This document shows, one piece after another, positions 55,425 through 63,575 of a DNA stretch of 64,000 nt. The notes beneath the pieces were generated by a model. The model was not told the origin of the DNA and made no database searches. It saw only the letters and a program-made list of their open reading frames with translations. Each line of letters opens with the position of its first letter. Positions within the stretch are counted from its first letter, which is position 1. Source of the stretch: Methanosarcina vacuolata Z-761 (GTDB lineage: Archaea; Halobacteriota; Methanosarcinia; Methanosarcinales; Methanosarcinaceae); NCBI RefSeq assembly GCF_000969905.1, contig NZ_CP009520.1, positions 2,480,001 to 2,544,000 on the forward strand, in the 5' to 3' direction. The position numbers were made by a program, and so were the translations under genes.

Positions 55425-55500
55425 TTATACTGCATTATTTTTTATGGATGCGTTGAAGAAAATAATGGCACTCGATAAAATAAGTCAGTATATCAGTGAC
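55425..55500 (+). pseudogene. third, decayed copy of the lipoprotein start
   Basis: ATTTTTTATGGATGCGTTGAAGAAAATAATGG... matches the lipobox region of the two genes before it (TTTAGTGGATGCATTGAAG). It stops after ~75 bases with frame breaks. It marks an old third unit. Confidence 0.6.
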
Positions 55501-55654
55501 CAGTATTCTGTTCACTTTGTTTCAAAACAGTATCATGATGTTGCTTGTTAAACATCAGGAATGAAAAGCTGAGAAAAGCAGTAAAAGAAGAGAAACGATG
55601 TTTATACGCTTTAAGTTTGATTAAAAGAGTGAATAAAGGGTTCACAAGGTTTAG

Positions 55655-56125
55655 TCTGCAACAATGAAGTTTATTGCTGGATCAGATTTTATTCTGTCCT
55701 GAATTTGCTTCATTTCAAGCTTATGCGTCAGTGAAGTAGATTTCGAGATCGGTTTTCAAGCCGTCTTGAATTTGCTCCATTTTAAGCTTACACATCACGA
55801 AGTCTATTACGGGATCAGGTTTCAGACTGTCCTGAATTTGCTTCATCTCGCAGTTTACGCCATAAATGAAGGATATTACTGGATCGGTTCTTAAGCCGTC
55901 CTGAATTTGCTCCACCTTATAGCTACGCGCCAATGAAGTATAATACGGGATCAGGTTCAGACTGCCCTAAATTAGCTTCATTTTAAGCTTACGCATCAAT
56001 GAAGTAGATTTCGAGATCGGTTTTCAAGCCGTCTTGAATTTGCTCCATTTTAAGCTTGCACGTCAATGAAGTTCATTGCGGGATCGAATTTTACTCTGTC
56101 CTGAATTTGCTTCATTTTACAGTTT
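55655..56125. repeat. seven alternating ~67-bp repeats
   Basis: Units of 66-69 bases alternate between an A form (CGTCTTGAATTTGCTCCA) and a B form (CTGTCCTGAATTTGCTTCA) in the order B-A-B-A-B-A-B. On the minus strand most units encode a short peptide that begins MEQIQDGLKTD or MKQIQDSLKPD. Some units end in TAA after ~19 codons; others read through into the next because unit length varies by a base or two. No protein family is recognised. Confidence 0.85.
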
Positions 56126-56378
56126 AGTTCCTTGTGAACAATATATACTATGTAAGTTCCTGTATATAATACCAGCGGGATAATTACTTAGAGTAATACA
56201 AATAGTTTGTTTTTTTATTAAGTTTGCCTGTAAATCATCAGTCATATACTCTGTCGATAAGTGTTTACATCAAATGCTTATTAATTTTGATATCCTTAAA
56301 CAACGTCCTATGGTTCACATATATGACTAAAAATCCATTATATGTATTTCTTTTAAAAGGAAATAAATGAAAAGAAGT

Positions 56379-57194
56379 TTAACTAGCTCGTTTCCAGGCT
56401 ACGTTAAAACTTGTACCGCTGCTGCTGAGTGCAGAAGGCTGCGCTTTTACTTGCCCTTTATTATTTACCATAGTGATACTATTTACTGAAGATCCGTATG
56501 AAGAAATATTACCAGAAACACCATTAATTGCAGCAGAGCAAGTACTATCAATAAAGGTATAATCAGATCCAAAGGACGTAGTCCCAAAGTTTGCTAACGG
56601 CAGGATTCTATTGAACCAGGGAGCCTCAACAATCCATTCGGCAGATTTCTTTTCATAACCTGTATCGGCATGTTTTGCTGAGTATGACTGTCCAGTTGTT
56701 TTATCAGTAATATTTGCATAACATACTCCATCTTCAAACTTGATTTCTGCAGACATTAAATCTCCTGGCTTTACCTGTATCGTATCAATCTTGTAGCAGG
56801 GCTCAGGATAGAATTCAAACCAGGCGTAGTAGCTCGCAGTATTCTTAGAGGGATTGTCACTGCTAGTTCCTACCTGCTCAACAGTACTTGATGTATCACC
56901 ATCAATACCAATCCAGTTCGCAGAATATGAATTTCCAACCTTTGAGTTAACTGCAGGTACAATCCATGACCCTTTCACACTGGTTACTTCACCCGTGGAA
57001 GTAACTACATCATAACCAGCCCAGTTGGTTGAATATGAATTTACCATTCCATTCTTTACAGTGGATGGTATACCAGCAGGAACTTTTGGATGTCCATGAT
57101 AATCATTTTCTTGATGATCATTTGCTGCAAGCACAGGGCTTGACATAACAACAAGAAGTATCACTAAAGTCAATGTTTTTTTGAAAACGTTCAT
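56379..57194 (-). CDS. secreted G1-family glutamic endopeptidase (eqolisin-like)
   Basis: 271 residues with a Sec signal peptide (LTLVILLVVMSSPVLAAN). The mature domain shows the G1 peptidase pattern: YSTNWAGYDVV, then VKGSWIVPAV, NWIGIDGDTSSTVEQVGT with the catalytic Gln at 107, WFEFYPEPC, and the catalytic Glu in SAEWIVEAPW (Glu186/Glu190). The Q-E dyad acts as an acid protease in fungi and some bacteria and archaea. Outside the cell it would degrade proteins at low pH or in a local acidic zone. No inhibitor or partner gene is adjacent. The start is the ATG with an AGGAGTA ribosome site. Confidence 0.9.
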   Translation of the reverse strand: MNVFKKTLTLVILLVVMSSPVLAANDHQENDYHGHPKVPAGIPSTVKNGMVNSYSTNWAGYDVVTSTGEVTSVKGSWIVPAVNSKVGNSYSANWIGIDGDTSSTVEQVGTSSDNPSKNTASYYAWFEFYPEPCYKIDTIQVKPGDLMSAEIKFEDGVCYANITDKTTGQSYSAKHADTGYEKKSAEWIVEAPWFNRILPLANFGTTSFGSDYTFIDSTCSAAINGVSGNISSYGSSVNSITMVNNKGQVKAQPSALSSSGTSFNVAWKRAS

Positions 57195-57334
57195 GAAAAT
57201 ACTCCTATATTTGTATTAGAATTTTATATATGTCATATTATAAAGAAAGTTTAATACAATATATATTTATTATAATTGTAAAGATAAACGAATCCATTGA
57301 CATATAAAAATACATAGGTTTATGAACGGTCAAA

Positions 57335-57396
57335 GGGTGGTCAAAAAACGATCAAAAAACGATCAAAAAACGATCAAAAAACGATCAAAAAACGAT
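57335..57396. repeat. 11-bp tandem repeat GATCAAAAAAC, five copies
   Basis: Head-to-tail units in spacer DNA before the IS66-type element. Confidence 0.9.
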
Positions 57397-57445
57397 ATTA
57401 CTAAGGCTGTAACTACAGTTAACTTTGAAAAGTAATTCTTAATAA

Positions 57446-57624
57446 GATGAAGCAAAAATACTTGAGAATGATATCTCGGTTGGCAACATTGCTGAAGCTG
57501 AAAACTCTCCAAGAAACGTGATGGGCCTAAAACATATGAATATCTTCAGAAAGCAGGAAAATGGGCTTTAGATATTGCCTGTAAGATTAGTGTTCAAGTA
57601 GCTACTGAAGTATTAAAAAATTAA
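57446..57624 (+). pseudogene. C-terminal fragment of an unknown protein with one frameshift
   Basis: DEAKILENDISVGNIAEAEN is read in one frame. Then, after a shift near 57525, PKTYEYLQKAGKWALDIACK and ISVQVATEVLKN end at TAA. The joined tail looks like the end of an AbiTii-like or effector-associated domain, but this is weak. It stops 18 bases before the IS66 end, so the transposon may have landed just after a dying gene. Confidence 0.45.
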
Positions 57625-58979
57625 CAAAATTAAAAAAAGTAGGTTACTATTCAGGTAGCCTTGTTAAGGCTACACAATTTTTCCTCTTTTAGAGGAAAAA
57701 TTGGATCTACAATAAGTTATTTTTACCTTTGATGAAACGCGAAGAGATTCTTGCCCTGTGTGCTTCAAACCCTGAAGTTATTGCTTATATTATAAGTCTT
57801 GAATCTCAAATTAAAGACCTCACTGAAAGATTGCAAGTTTTAGAATTTCGCTTAAATCAAAACAGCCGAAACAGCAGTAAACCTCCTTCTAGTGACTATA
57901 TTTCCAAAGGAAAACCTAATCCAAAGAGTCTCCGTAAACAGAGTGGCAAGAAACCTGGAGGTCAAGAAGGTCATCCCGGGACAACTCTCGAAATGGTTGA
58001 TAATCCTGATTAGGTAATAGAGCATTCTTTGAACTGTTGCGAAGAATGTGGACATAATCTTAATAATGTTGAAGTTAAAGCTTATGAGAAAAGACAGGTT
58101 TTTGATATTCCCCCTGTAAATCTTATTGTTACAGAACATCAAAGTCAGATTAAGATCTGTCCTTGCTGTGGAAGGTTAAATAAAGCTGAATTTCCAGAAT
58201 CAGTAAATTCCCCAGTTCAATATGGTCCTAATATCGTAGCTTCAGCAATTTACTTTAAAAATCACCATTTCATTCCTTATAAAAGGATTTCTGAATTGTT
58301 TCATGATGTAATGGGGATAAAAATCAGTTCTGCTACCATTATTGAAGCAGAAAGAGAATGTTTCCAGAACCTTGAAGAATTTGAAAACGTAATTCGAGAA
58401 AAGTTACTCTCTTCTCCTGTTATCCATTGTGATGAAACTGGAATGAAAGTTCACGGAAAAAGACATTGGCTTCATGTAGCTTCTACTGACAAATACACTT
58501 GTTATTTTGCTCATCCGAAAAGAGGATCAGAAGCTATTGATGCTATGGGAATTCTTCCAGAGTTTAAAGGGGTAGCAGTTCATGATGGATGGAAACCTTA
58601 CAACGGTTATAATTGTGATCATGCTCTTTGCAATGCCCATCTCCAAAGAGAACTTATTGGAATTGAGGAGAGTTATAAACAGCAATGGGCTAAAGATATG
58701 AATGAGCTGTTATCTGAAATGAAAAAGTATACTGATGAGTGCAAAGAGCAGGGCAAATATCTGGATTTTGAACAAGTTAAGGCATTAGAAAAAAGGTTCG
58801 ATACTGTAGTCGCGAAAGGAATTGAAGAAAATCCACCTTCTCTAAATCCTGAAAGACAAGGAAAACGTGGTGTGCATCCAAAAACCAAAGCAAGGAATCT
58901 GCTTGATAGGTTTATAGAACATAAAGAAAAGATTCTGAGATTCCTGAAAGACTTGAAAGTTCCGTTTGAGAATAATCAA

Positions 58980-60482
58980 CAGTAGTTCCGAATAACCCAA
59001 GTTCCGAATGCTGAATTTAGAACATTAGTAACTAATTAGAATTAGCCGAAAAAAAGTTTTATTAGATCATGGAATTTATTTTTAATGCCAACAAAAAACG
59101 ATTCCATGACCACAGATACAGCCAGCTTGCTGGCTGTATCATCTGAATTGATTAGCAAATATAATATAATAACTTTGCCAGAATCTGCAAATTATGAATG
59201 TCAGGACACTTTAAACATATTGCTGCATGCCGCAACATCCTCTACAGACTCTCTTGAATCTGCAAGTAATGATTTGCAAAGAAAAAATCCTGACTTAAGA
59301 ATACCTTCAGCAGATACTATTTTCAATTACATCAAAGAAAATAAAATTGAAGATATTCTTTCCTCTTTTAGAAAAATGAATCTTGAGCTTTTCAAGATGA
59401 TGAAACTTGAAAACAATATTCATGATATAGCTATTGATTTTCATGACATTTCGTATTATGGAGACAAAAATACTCCTGGTATTAGAGGAATAAAACTAAA
59501 GAATGGTAGTTCATGGGGTAAATCGTTCTGTACTCTTGATATAATTGGAACTTCTCACTTAACACTTGACGTAATAGACATCAATAGTTTGAACAAGAAT
59601 TATTCTCTTTTAATCGAATCTTTATTCAAAAGACTTAAAACGATAGGTGTAAAAACAGGAACAACATACCTTGATAAAGAATTTTTTAACACAGATGTAA
59701 TTTCAAAGTTGGATGAACTTAAAGTCAATTTTGTTATAGCAGCTAAATCGACTCAGGTTATCAATAGAGAACTTAAAAATCATCAAAAAGAGTATGGAAA
59801 TACTTCGACTATTTTTGAATATCGATTCCAGAAAGGAGGACCTTCTTTCAATGTTGTGGCAATATATAATAATAAAAAGAAAAAGTATCTTCTGTTTGCT
59901 ACAAACAAAAAAGCAGAATCAATTGAGAAATTTGAAAAGATGATTCCTGAAGAATATAGAAAACGATGGAATATAGAAACTGGGTATAGAGTGAAAAACG
60001 AGTTCAAGATACGATCATGTACAAAATCTCCAGTAGCAAGAGTATTGTTCTTTATTATTCAATGCATCATGTACAATGTGCTAAATATGCTAAAGTCAGT
60101 TCTAGAAATTACAGCTTATGAGCTAAAATCATTAATAAATGAAGACATAAAAAAAGTTGTAAGATATGGACTAAGGTCGCTGAATTTTATTCCTGTTAGT
60201 GTGTTACTGGATTGTTTGAGATGGGTCAATGAAGAAAGAAATCGAGTGCTACGCACTCGATTAACTATAATATAACTCATCTCAAATTAAAATTTAAGAA
60301 CCTAATAGCGTATGCTATAAAATTACTCAATGTGATCTGATTTTTTGAAAAACGTAAGTGAAAGTTATAGCTTAAGAATTTTAATATCTGATCAATAATA
60401 TAGTCTACTTTGAAAATTAATGGATAAAATGTAAGTTCAATTTGTTTTTACCATTCGGAAGTCAGTCTGATCGGAACTACTG
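58980..60482 (+). mobile_element. second insertion sequence (1503 bp, IS4/ISH3-like) nested in the IS66 element
   Basis: Perfect 12-base ends CAGTAGTTCCGA (58980-58991) and TCGGAACTACTG (60471-60482), with a second shared block TTCCGAATG at the same inner distance on both sides. AATCAA flanks both ends (58974-58979, 60483-60488), a 6-bp target duplication. It carries one transposase gene and looks complete and recent. Confidence 0.92.
59085..60275 (+). CDS. DDE transposase of the nested element
   Basis: 396 residues. A helical N-terminal DNA-binding region is followed by an RNase-H fold with likely catalytic Asp in IAIDFHDISYYGDK and TYLDKEFF. A YRKRWNIETGYRVK motif supplies the Glu in the Y-(2)-R-(3)-E-K pattern of IS4-type transposases. 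The length and archaeal setting fit the ISH3/ISC1439 group best, but the exact family is uncertain. The gene is intact and the surrounding ends are perfect, so the element is probably able to move. The first ATG is at 59085, with a second Met seven codons on. Confidence 0.88.
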   Translation: MPTKNDSMTTDTASLLAVSSELISKYNIITLPESANYECQDTLNILLHAATSSTDSLESASNDLQRKNPDLRIPSADTIFNYIKENKIEDILSSFRKMNLELFKMMKLENNIHDIAIDFHDISYYGDKNTPGIRGIKLKNGSSWGKSFCTLDIIGTSHLTLDVIDINSLNKNYSLLIESLFKRLKTIGVKTGTTYLDKEFFNTDVISKLDELKVNFVIAAKSTQVINRELKNHQKEYGNTSTIFEYRFQKGGPSFNVVAIYNNKKKKYLLFATNKKAESIEKFEKMIPEEYRKRWNIETGYRVKNEFKIRSCTKSPVARVLFFIIQCIMYNVLNMLKSVLEITAYELKSLINEDIKKVVRYGLRSLNFIPVSVLLDCLRWVNEERNRVLRTRLTII

Positions 60483-60892
60483 AATCAAGCAGAAAGAGAT
60501 GTCAGGATGATGAAACTACAGCAGAAAATATCAGGAACTTTCAGAACTACACGGGGAGCGGAAGCTTTCTGCAGAATTAGAGCATATATTTCCACAATAA
60601 GAAAGAATGGTTTACCTGTTTTAGAGGGTATTCTTGCGGCGCTCAAAGGAGCGCCGCTAGCTATACCCTGAATAGTTACAAAAGTAGTAAGATTAAGAAA
60701 TTAACAGGACTTTAATTAAATTTTAATATATAATTATGCTCGTGATCAAAACAAAGCAGTATAACCTCTTCTATACAGAGCTTGACAGCTTTAAGTTTAC
60801 CTTCAGCATGATGAATTTGATATCCTTACATTTATTGAGTTGTGGTTTAAGCCAGTCATCCAGCAATATTCGGGGCGATTCTTTTAGCTTAC

Positions 60893-61477
60893 TCAATTAT
60901 ACCTTCCCTCAAGCACATTCCTGATCGTCTTTACGGTCATGGCCCCAGGGGTTCCTTTCATATTGTGGGGTGGCCAGGCTCCTGACTTTATTTCTTCGGA
61001 ATTTTCATCATGTTCGTCTTCGAGGAGCAGGATAACTTTGATGTCTTCAGGAATATCATCAACCATTTTTGCTCCGCATCCCGTAAGTTCACTAAAAGCC
61101 TCTCTTCCTTTTTCTTCATCAAAAGGCGCAGTACAGCCTTTTACGATGTTTGTTCGAAAGCCCCTTTCAAGGAAACAAAGGCTATTAACGTAGATGCAGA
61201 CTTCCTCAACCAGGCCCGTCATGAATACTTCATCGATTCCCAGCTCTGCAGCTTTCAGTTCGAGTTCGGGGTTCATAAAGGCATTTAGGTGATCTTTCGG
61301 AATCCTGATAACACTGACTGTTCCCCCTTTTACTACCTTTATTATTAGCCTGGCTATTTTGTCAACAATTGCCTTTGCCATAGGGGCTACAAGTTTTCCC
61401 TCATATAACGTTCCTTCATGTTCGTAGGTCTCATATACGAAATCGTTAGTCATATCTATAATAACCAGAGCTTTCAA
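60893..61477 (-). CDS. isochorismatase/nicotinamidase-like cysteine hydrolase with rearranged sequence blocks
   Basis: 194 residues from a TTG with a GGTG ribosome site. The catalytic Asp8 (IIDMTNDF), Lys61 (RIPKDHLNAF) and Cys94 (GLVEEVCIY) are present. However, the metal-site block that normally lies between Asp8 and Lys (here VILLLEDEHDE ... WPPHNMKGTPGA, His156 and His171) sits at the C-terminus. The gap from Asp8 to Lys61 is correspondingly short (53 rather than ~85). The frame is intact. In the family the enzyme hydrolyses nicotinamide or isochorismate-type substrates in the cytoplasm. Whether this arrangement still folds is not known. Confidence 0.82.
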   Translation of the reverse strand: MKALVIIDMTNDFVYETYEHEGTLYEGKLVAPMAKAIVDKIARLIIKVVKGGTVSVIRIPKDHLNAFMNPELELKAAELGIDEVFMTGLVEEVCIYVNSLCFLERGFRTNIVKGCTAPFDEEKGREAFSELTGCGAKMVDDIPEDIKVILLLEDEHDENSEEIKSGAWPPHNMKGTPGAMTVKTIRNVLEGRYN

Positions 61478-62166
61478 AGTTTCACCACTCCTCTTTGATT
61501 CCGTACCACATTTATTTTTATCGATCTTAATTTTAATTTATTGAGCCTATCCCAAAAGATATTTTATTCTTAATCGTTAAGGGGTTTCAAAGATATTTTC
61601 ATGATCTCGTGTTTGATTGAATAGTAGAAATTAAAGGCCCAAGAAGCAAATTTCAAGCTTTGGGATGAGCTCTAAATCAAGTTTTTGTGTACTATAGAGA
61701 AAATTGACCTTCCGATACGGAATTGTATATTTGATAACTTCTTAATTATACTTGATAACTTATTGATAGTTGTGATTTTTCAGAAAAATTAGCACACTGT
61801 CGTTTTTCAATAATTAGTATTGCATGTAATATATTTATAATAATGAATTTTAAAAAAAGAAAGCTTTTTAATTAATTCTCTATTTTTATTATTTGTTGTA
61901 TTCTGAAATGATTTCGCAGATTCAAAACCATTTGAAATTTCAACATTCAATACAGCAGCAGTCGAGCTGAAAAATTAAATGTTGAATATATTTAAGCTTC
62001 ACTTTGGTAATGTGGAATGATTATGTAAAAGAAAAAAATTCGAAGTTGAAGCGAAATAGTATATCATCCGATACAATAGGTCATGGTAATAAAAAATTAA
62101 AAAAGTGGAATGATTTTGGAATAAAACATTATTTTCATTATTACTTTTTATAAAGAGGACTAAAAA
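61478..62166. other. spacer with a small inverted-repeat element
   Basis: Apart from the 130-base MITE-like candidate (61543-61672), this is AT-rich DNA with no gene. The last ~30 bases hold a weak AAAGAGGA ribosome site for the next gene. Confidence 0.5.
61543..61672. mobile_element. possible 130-bp MITE
   Basis: GAGCCTATCCCAAAAG at the left pairs with CTTTGGGATGAGCTC at the right (two mismatches and one gap). IS5-type elements often end in similar GAGxxxxTCCCAAAA sequences. No open frame inside. No clear target duplication. Confidence 0.4.
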
Positions 62167-62700
62167 ATGGAAGATTTTTCGTCAGTGGTAGATAAAAGTA
62201 CTCTAACAACCCCATCAGATGTGAGTACAGTACCAATTTCATCAGAAGATAATACTATAGCAGATTCCCCAATATCTAGTACTCCTGTACCCCAGCAAAA
62301 ACCTAAGTTTTCAAATATTTCCCGGAAATTTATTTATTTTTTTGTAGGATCAATATTTGTGTTTGCAGGGTTGAGTATGTTATCAGAAGGATTGTTTTTT
62401 TGGAGTTTAGTTTGCTTTTTAATTGCAATTACAACTTTTAAATTTGAAGTTGGTACTCTAATAGCTCCACCGCAACCAAAGTTTTCACACATTGTCTTGT
62501 ATATAGGTTATCTTATTGTAGCATCGGTTAGCTTTATTTTTGGGTTATTGACCATATTAGGCACTCCGATAGTGGGTATATTGTTTCTTTTGATGACAAT
62601 TATATTTTTAAATTTTGCTTTTTTGTGGAATCCTGAAGAACAAATAAGCCGTTCAGAGATCGCCTGGAAGAATTTTTTGAAAGGATTAGAAAAGGGGTAG
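62167..62700 (+). CDS. membrane part of a broken TM-Mrr protein
   Basis: 177 residues. A Ser/Thr/Pro-rich N-terminal tail (~1-50) leads into four membrane helices (~55-68, 72-95, 112-135, 138-155). The end (RSEIAWKNFLKGLEKG then TAG) overlaps, in another frame, the start of an open stretch leading to an Mrr nuclease domain. A single frameshift near 62690 would join them into one protein of the known four-helix plus Mrr type. It may still be made as a free membrane protein. The ATG at 62167 is the only good start. Confidence 0.6.
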   Translation: MEDFSSVVDKSTLTTPSDVSTVPISSEDNTIADSPISSTPVPQQKPKFSNISRKFIYFFVGSIFVFAGLSMLSEGLFFWSLVCFLIAITTFKFEVGTLIAPPQPKFSHIVLYIGYLIVASVSFIFGLLTILGTPIVGILFLLMTIIFLNFAFLWNPEEQISRSEIAWKNFLKGLEKG

Positions 62701-63209
62701 AACAAAAAAGACCAAAAATAAACAGGTCAAGAGATATAAATCCAGGATTAGATACGATAAATGTCTCCGGAAGGAATTTTTTTAGCTGGTTGACAAAATG
62801 GTTAAAGCGAGAAAGACCAAAAATAAGCAGGTCAAGAGACCTAAATGCAACATTAACTAAAATAGATGTGATGGAAGGCGAGGATTTTGAAAACTTTTTG
62901 AAGTCTGTTTTTGAAAACTTAGGATATTAAGTAACAGGGACCAGAAGAACAGGCGATCAAGGTGCAGATCTTATTCTATCAAAAGATGGGAAAAAAACTG
63001 CTGTTCAAGTTAAACGGTATTCAAGTAAAGTTTCAAATAAAGTAGTACAGGAAGTTGTAGCATCTAAAGCTTTATACAAATGTACTGAAGGTTTGGTAGT
63101 TACGAATAACTATTTTACAAATTCTGCAATTGAATTAGCTAAAGCGAATAGTATAGGTTTAATTGACAGAGACGAGCTTACAAAAATCATTAAGAAAGCA
63201 TATATTTAA
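62664..63209 (+). pseudogene. Mrr-type restriction endonuclease domain, broken by a frameshift and a stop
   Basis: In the frame shifted from the membrane gene, LEEFFERIRKGVEQKRPKIN and a second RPKISRSRD repeat lead to VMEGEDFENFLKSVFENLGY, a TAA (62928-62930), and then VTGTRRTGDQGADLILSKDG, KKTAVQVKRYSSKVSNKVVQ and an IDRDELTKIIKKAYI end. The Asp of GADL and the Gln-x-Lys of VQVKR are the Mrr catalytic residues. The TAA replaces one residue in an otherwise perfect frame. It cannot be rescued by pyrrolysine. Mrr nucleases cut foreign or methylated DNA. Confidence 0.85.
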
Positions 63210-63326
63210 ACAACGGTTGATATACGGTGACGGATGTTAGTGCCATATCTGTCACCGTTTGTTGTTATTACATAATACAACTACTTCTGACTTCTAATGC
63301 AAAATCGATAGCTTTCAGGCAAGAAA

Positions 63327-63538
63327 ATTCCTTAACCGAGAATTCCTTAACCGATGATTTCTGAACCGATGATTCCTTAACCGATGATTCCTTAACCGAT
63401 GATTCCTTAACCTATGGTTTCTGAACCGATGATTCCTTAACCGATGATTCCTTAACCGATGATTCCTTAACCTATGGTTTCTGAACCGATGATTCCTTAA
63501 CCGATAATTTCGTAACCGATGATTCCTTAACTGATGAC
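63327..63538. repeat. 15-bp tandem array with a 60-bp higher-order repeat
   Basis: About 14 units of ATTCCTTAACCGATG. Every fourth is modified (TTTCTGAACCG, CTATGG), giving a 60-base higher-order unit repeated twice and partly a third time. No spacers, so not CRISPR. Confidence 0.9.
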
Positions 63539-63575
63539 AAATGAATTCTTTTTTTGCCTTAGATTTTTACCGACC

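Larger units (their letters stand above)
57729..60671 (+). pseudogene. IS66-family transposase, split by an insertion and carrying an in-frame UAG
   Basis: The 5' part (57729-58979) has the IS66 leader (LNQNSRNSSKPPSSD, KKPGGQEGHPG), a zinc-binding CCEECGHNL, and the first two catalytic Asp residues (HCDETGMKVHGKRHW; FKGVAVHDGWKPY). After the inserted element the same frame resumes at 60489 (AERDVRMMKLQQKISGTFR) to TGA at 60669-60671. The catalytic Glu is therefore just beyond the break. A TAG at 58011-58013 interrupts the 5' part without frameshift (DNPD-x-VIEHSLNCC). It was probably read as pyrrolysine before the insertion; a simple nonsense mutation is the alternative. Confidence 0.92.
57643..60679 (+). 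mobile_element. IS66-family insertion element, interrupted by a second transposon
   Basis: The ends GTTACTATTCAGG (57643-57655) and CCTGAATAGTTAC (60667-60679) are perfect 13-base inverted repeats. Identical 8-bp flanks AAAAGTAG lie at 57635-57642 and 60680-60687, the 8-bp target duplication typical of IS66. Without the 1.5-kb insert (and one copy of its target site) the element is 1528 bp with one transposase gene. Inactive as it stands, because the insert breaks the transposase. Confidence 0.93.

Noticed and set aside
60736-60924. 62-codon open frame next to the IS66 end
   Set aside because: Overlaps the end of the isochorismatase-like gene, with no ribosome site and no family resemblance.
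62698-62700. Pyrrolysine readthrough at the TAG of the membrane part of the TM-Mrr gene
   Set aside because: After this TAG the same frame meets TAA within seven codons. The nuclease domain is in another frame, so a frameshift is the better explanation.
63327-63538. Possible CRISPR array
   Set aside because: 15-bp head-to-tail units without spacers; a satellite-type repeat.
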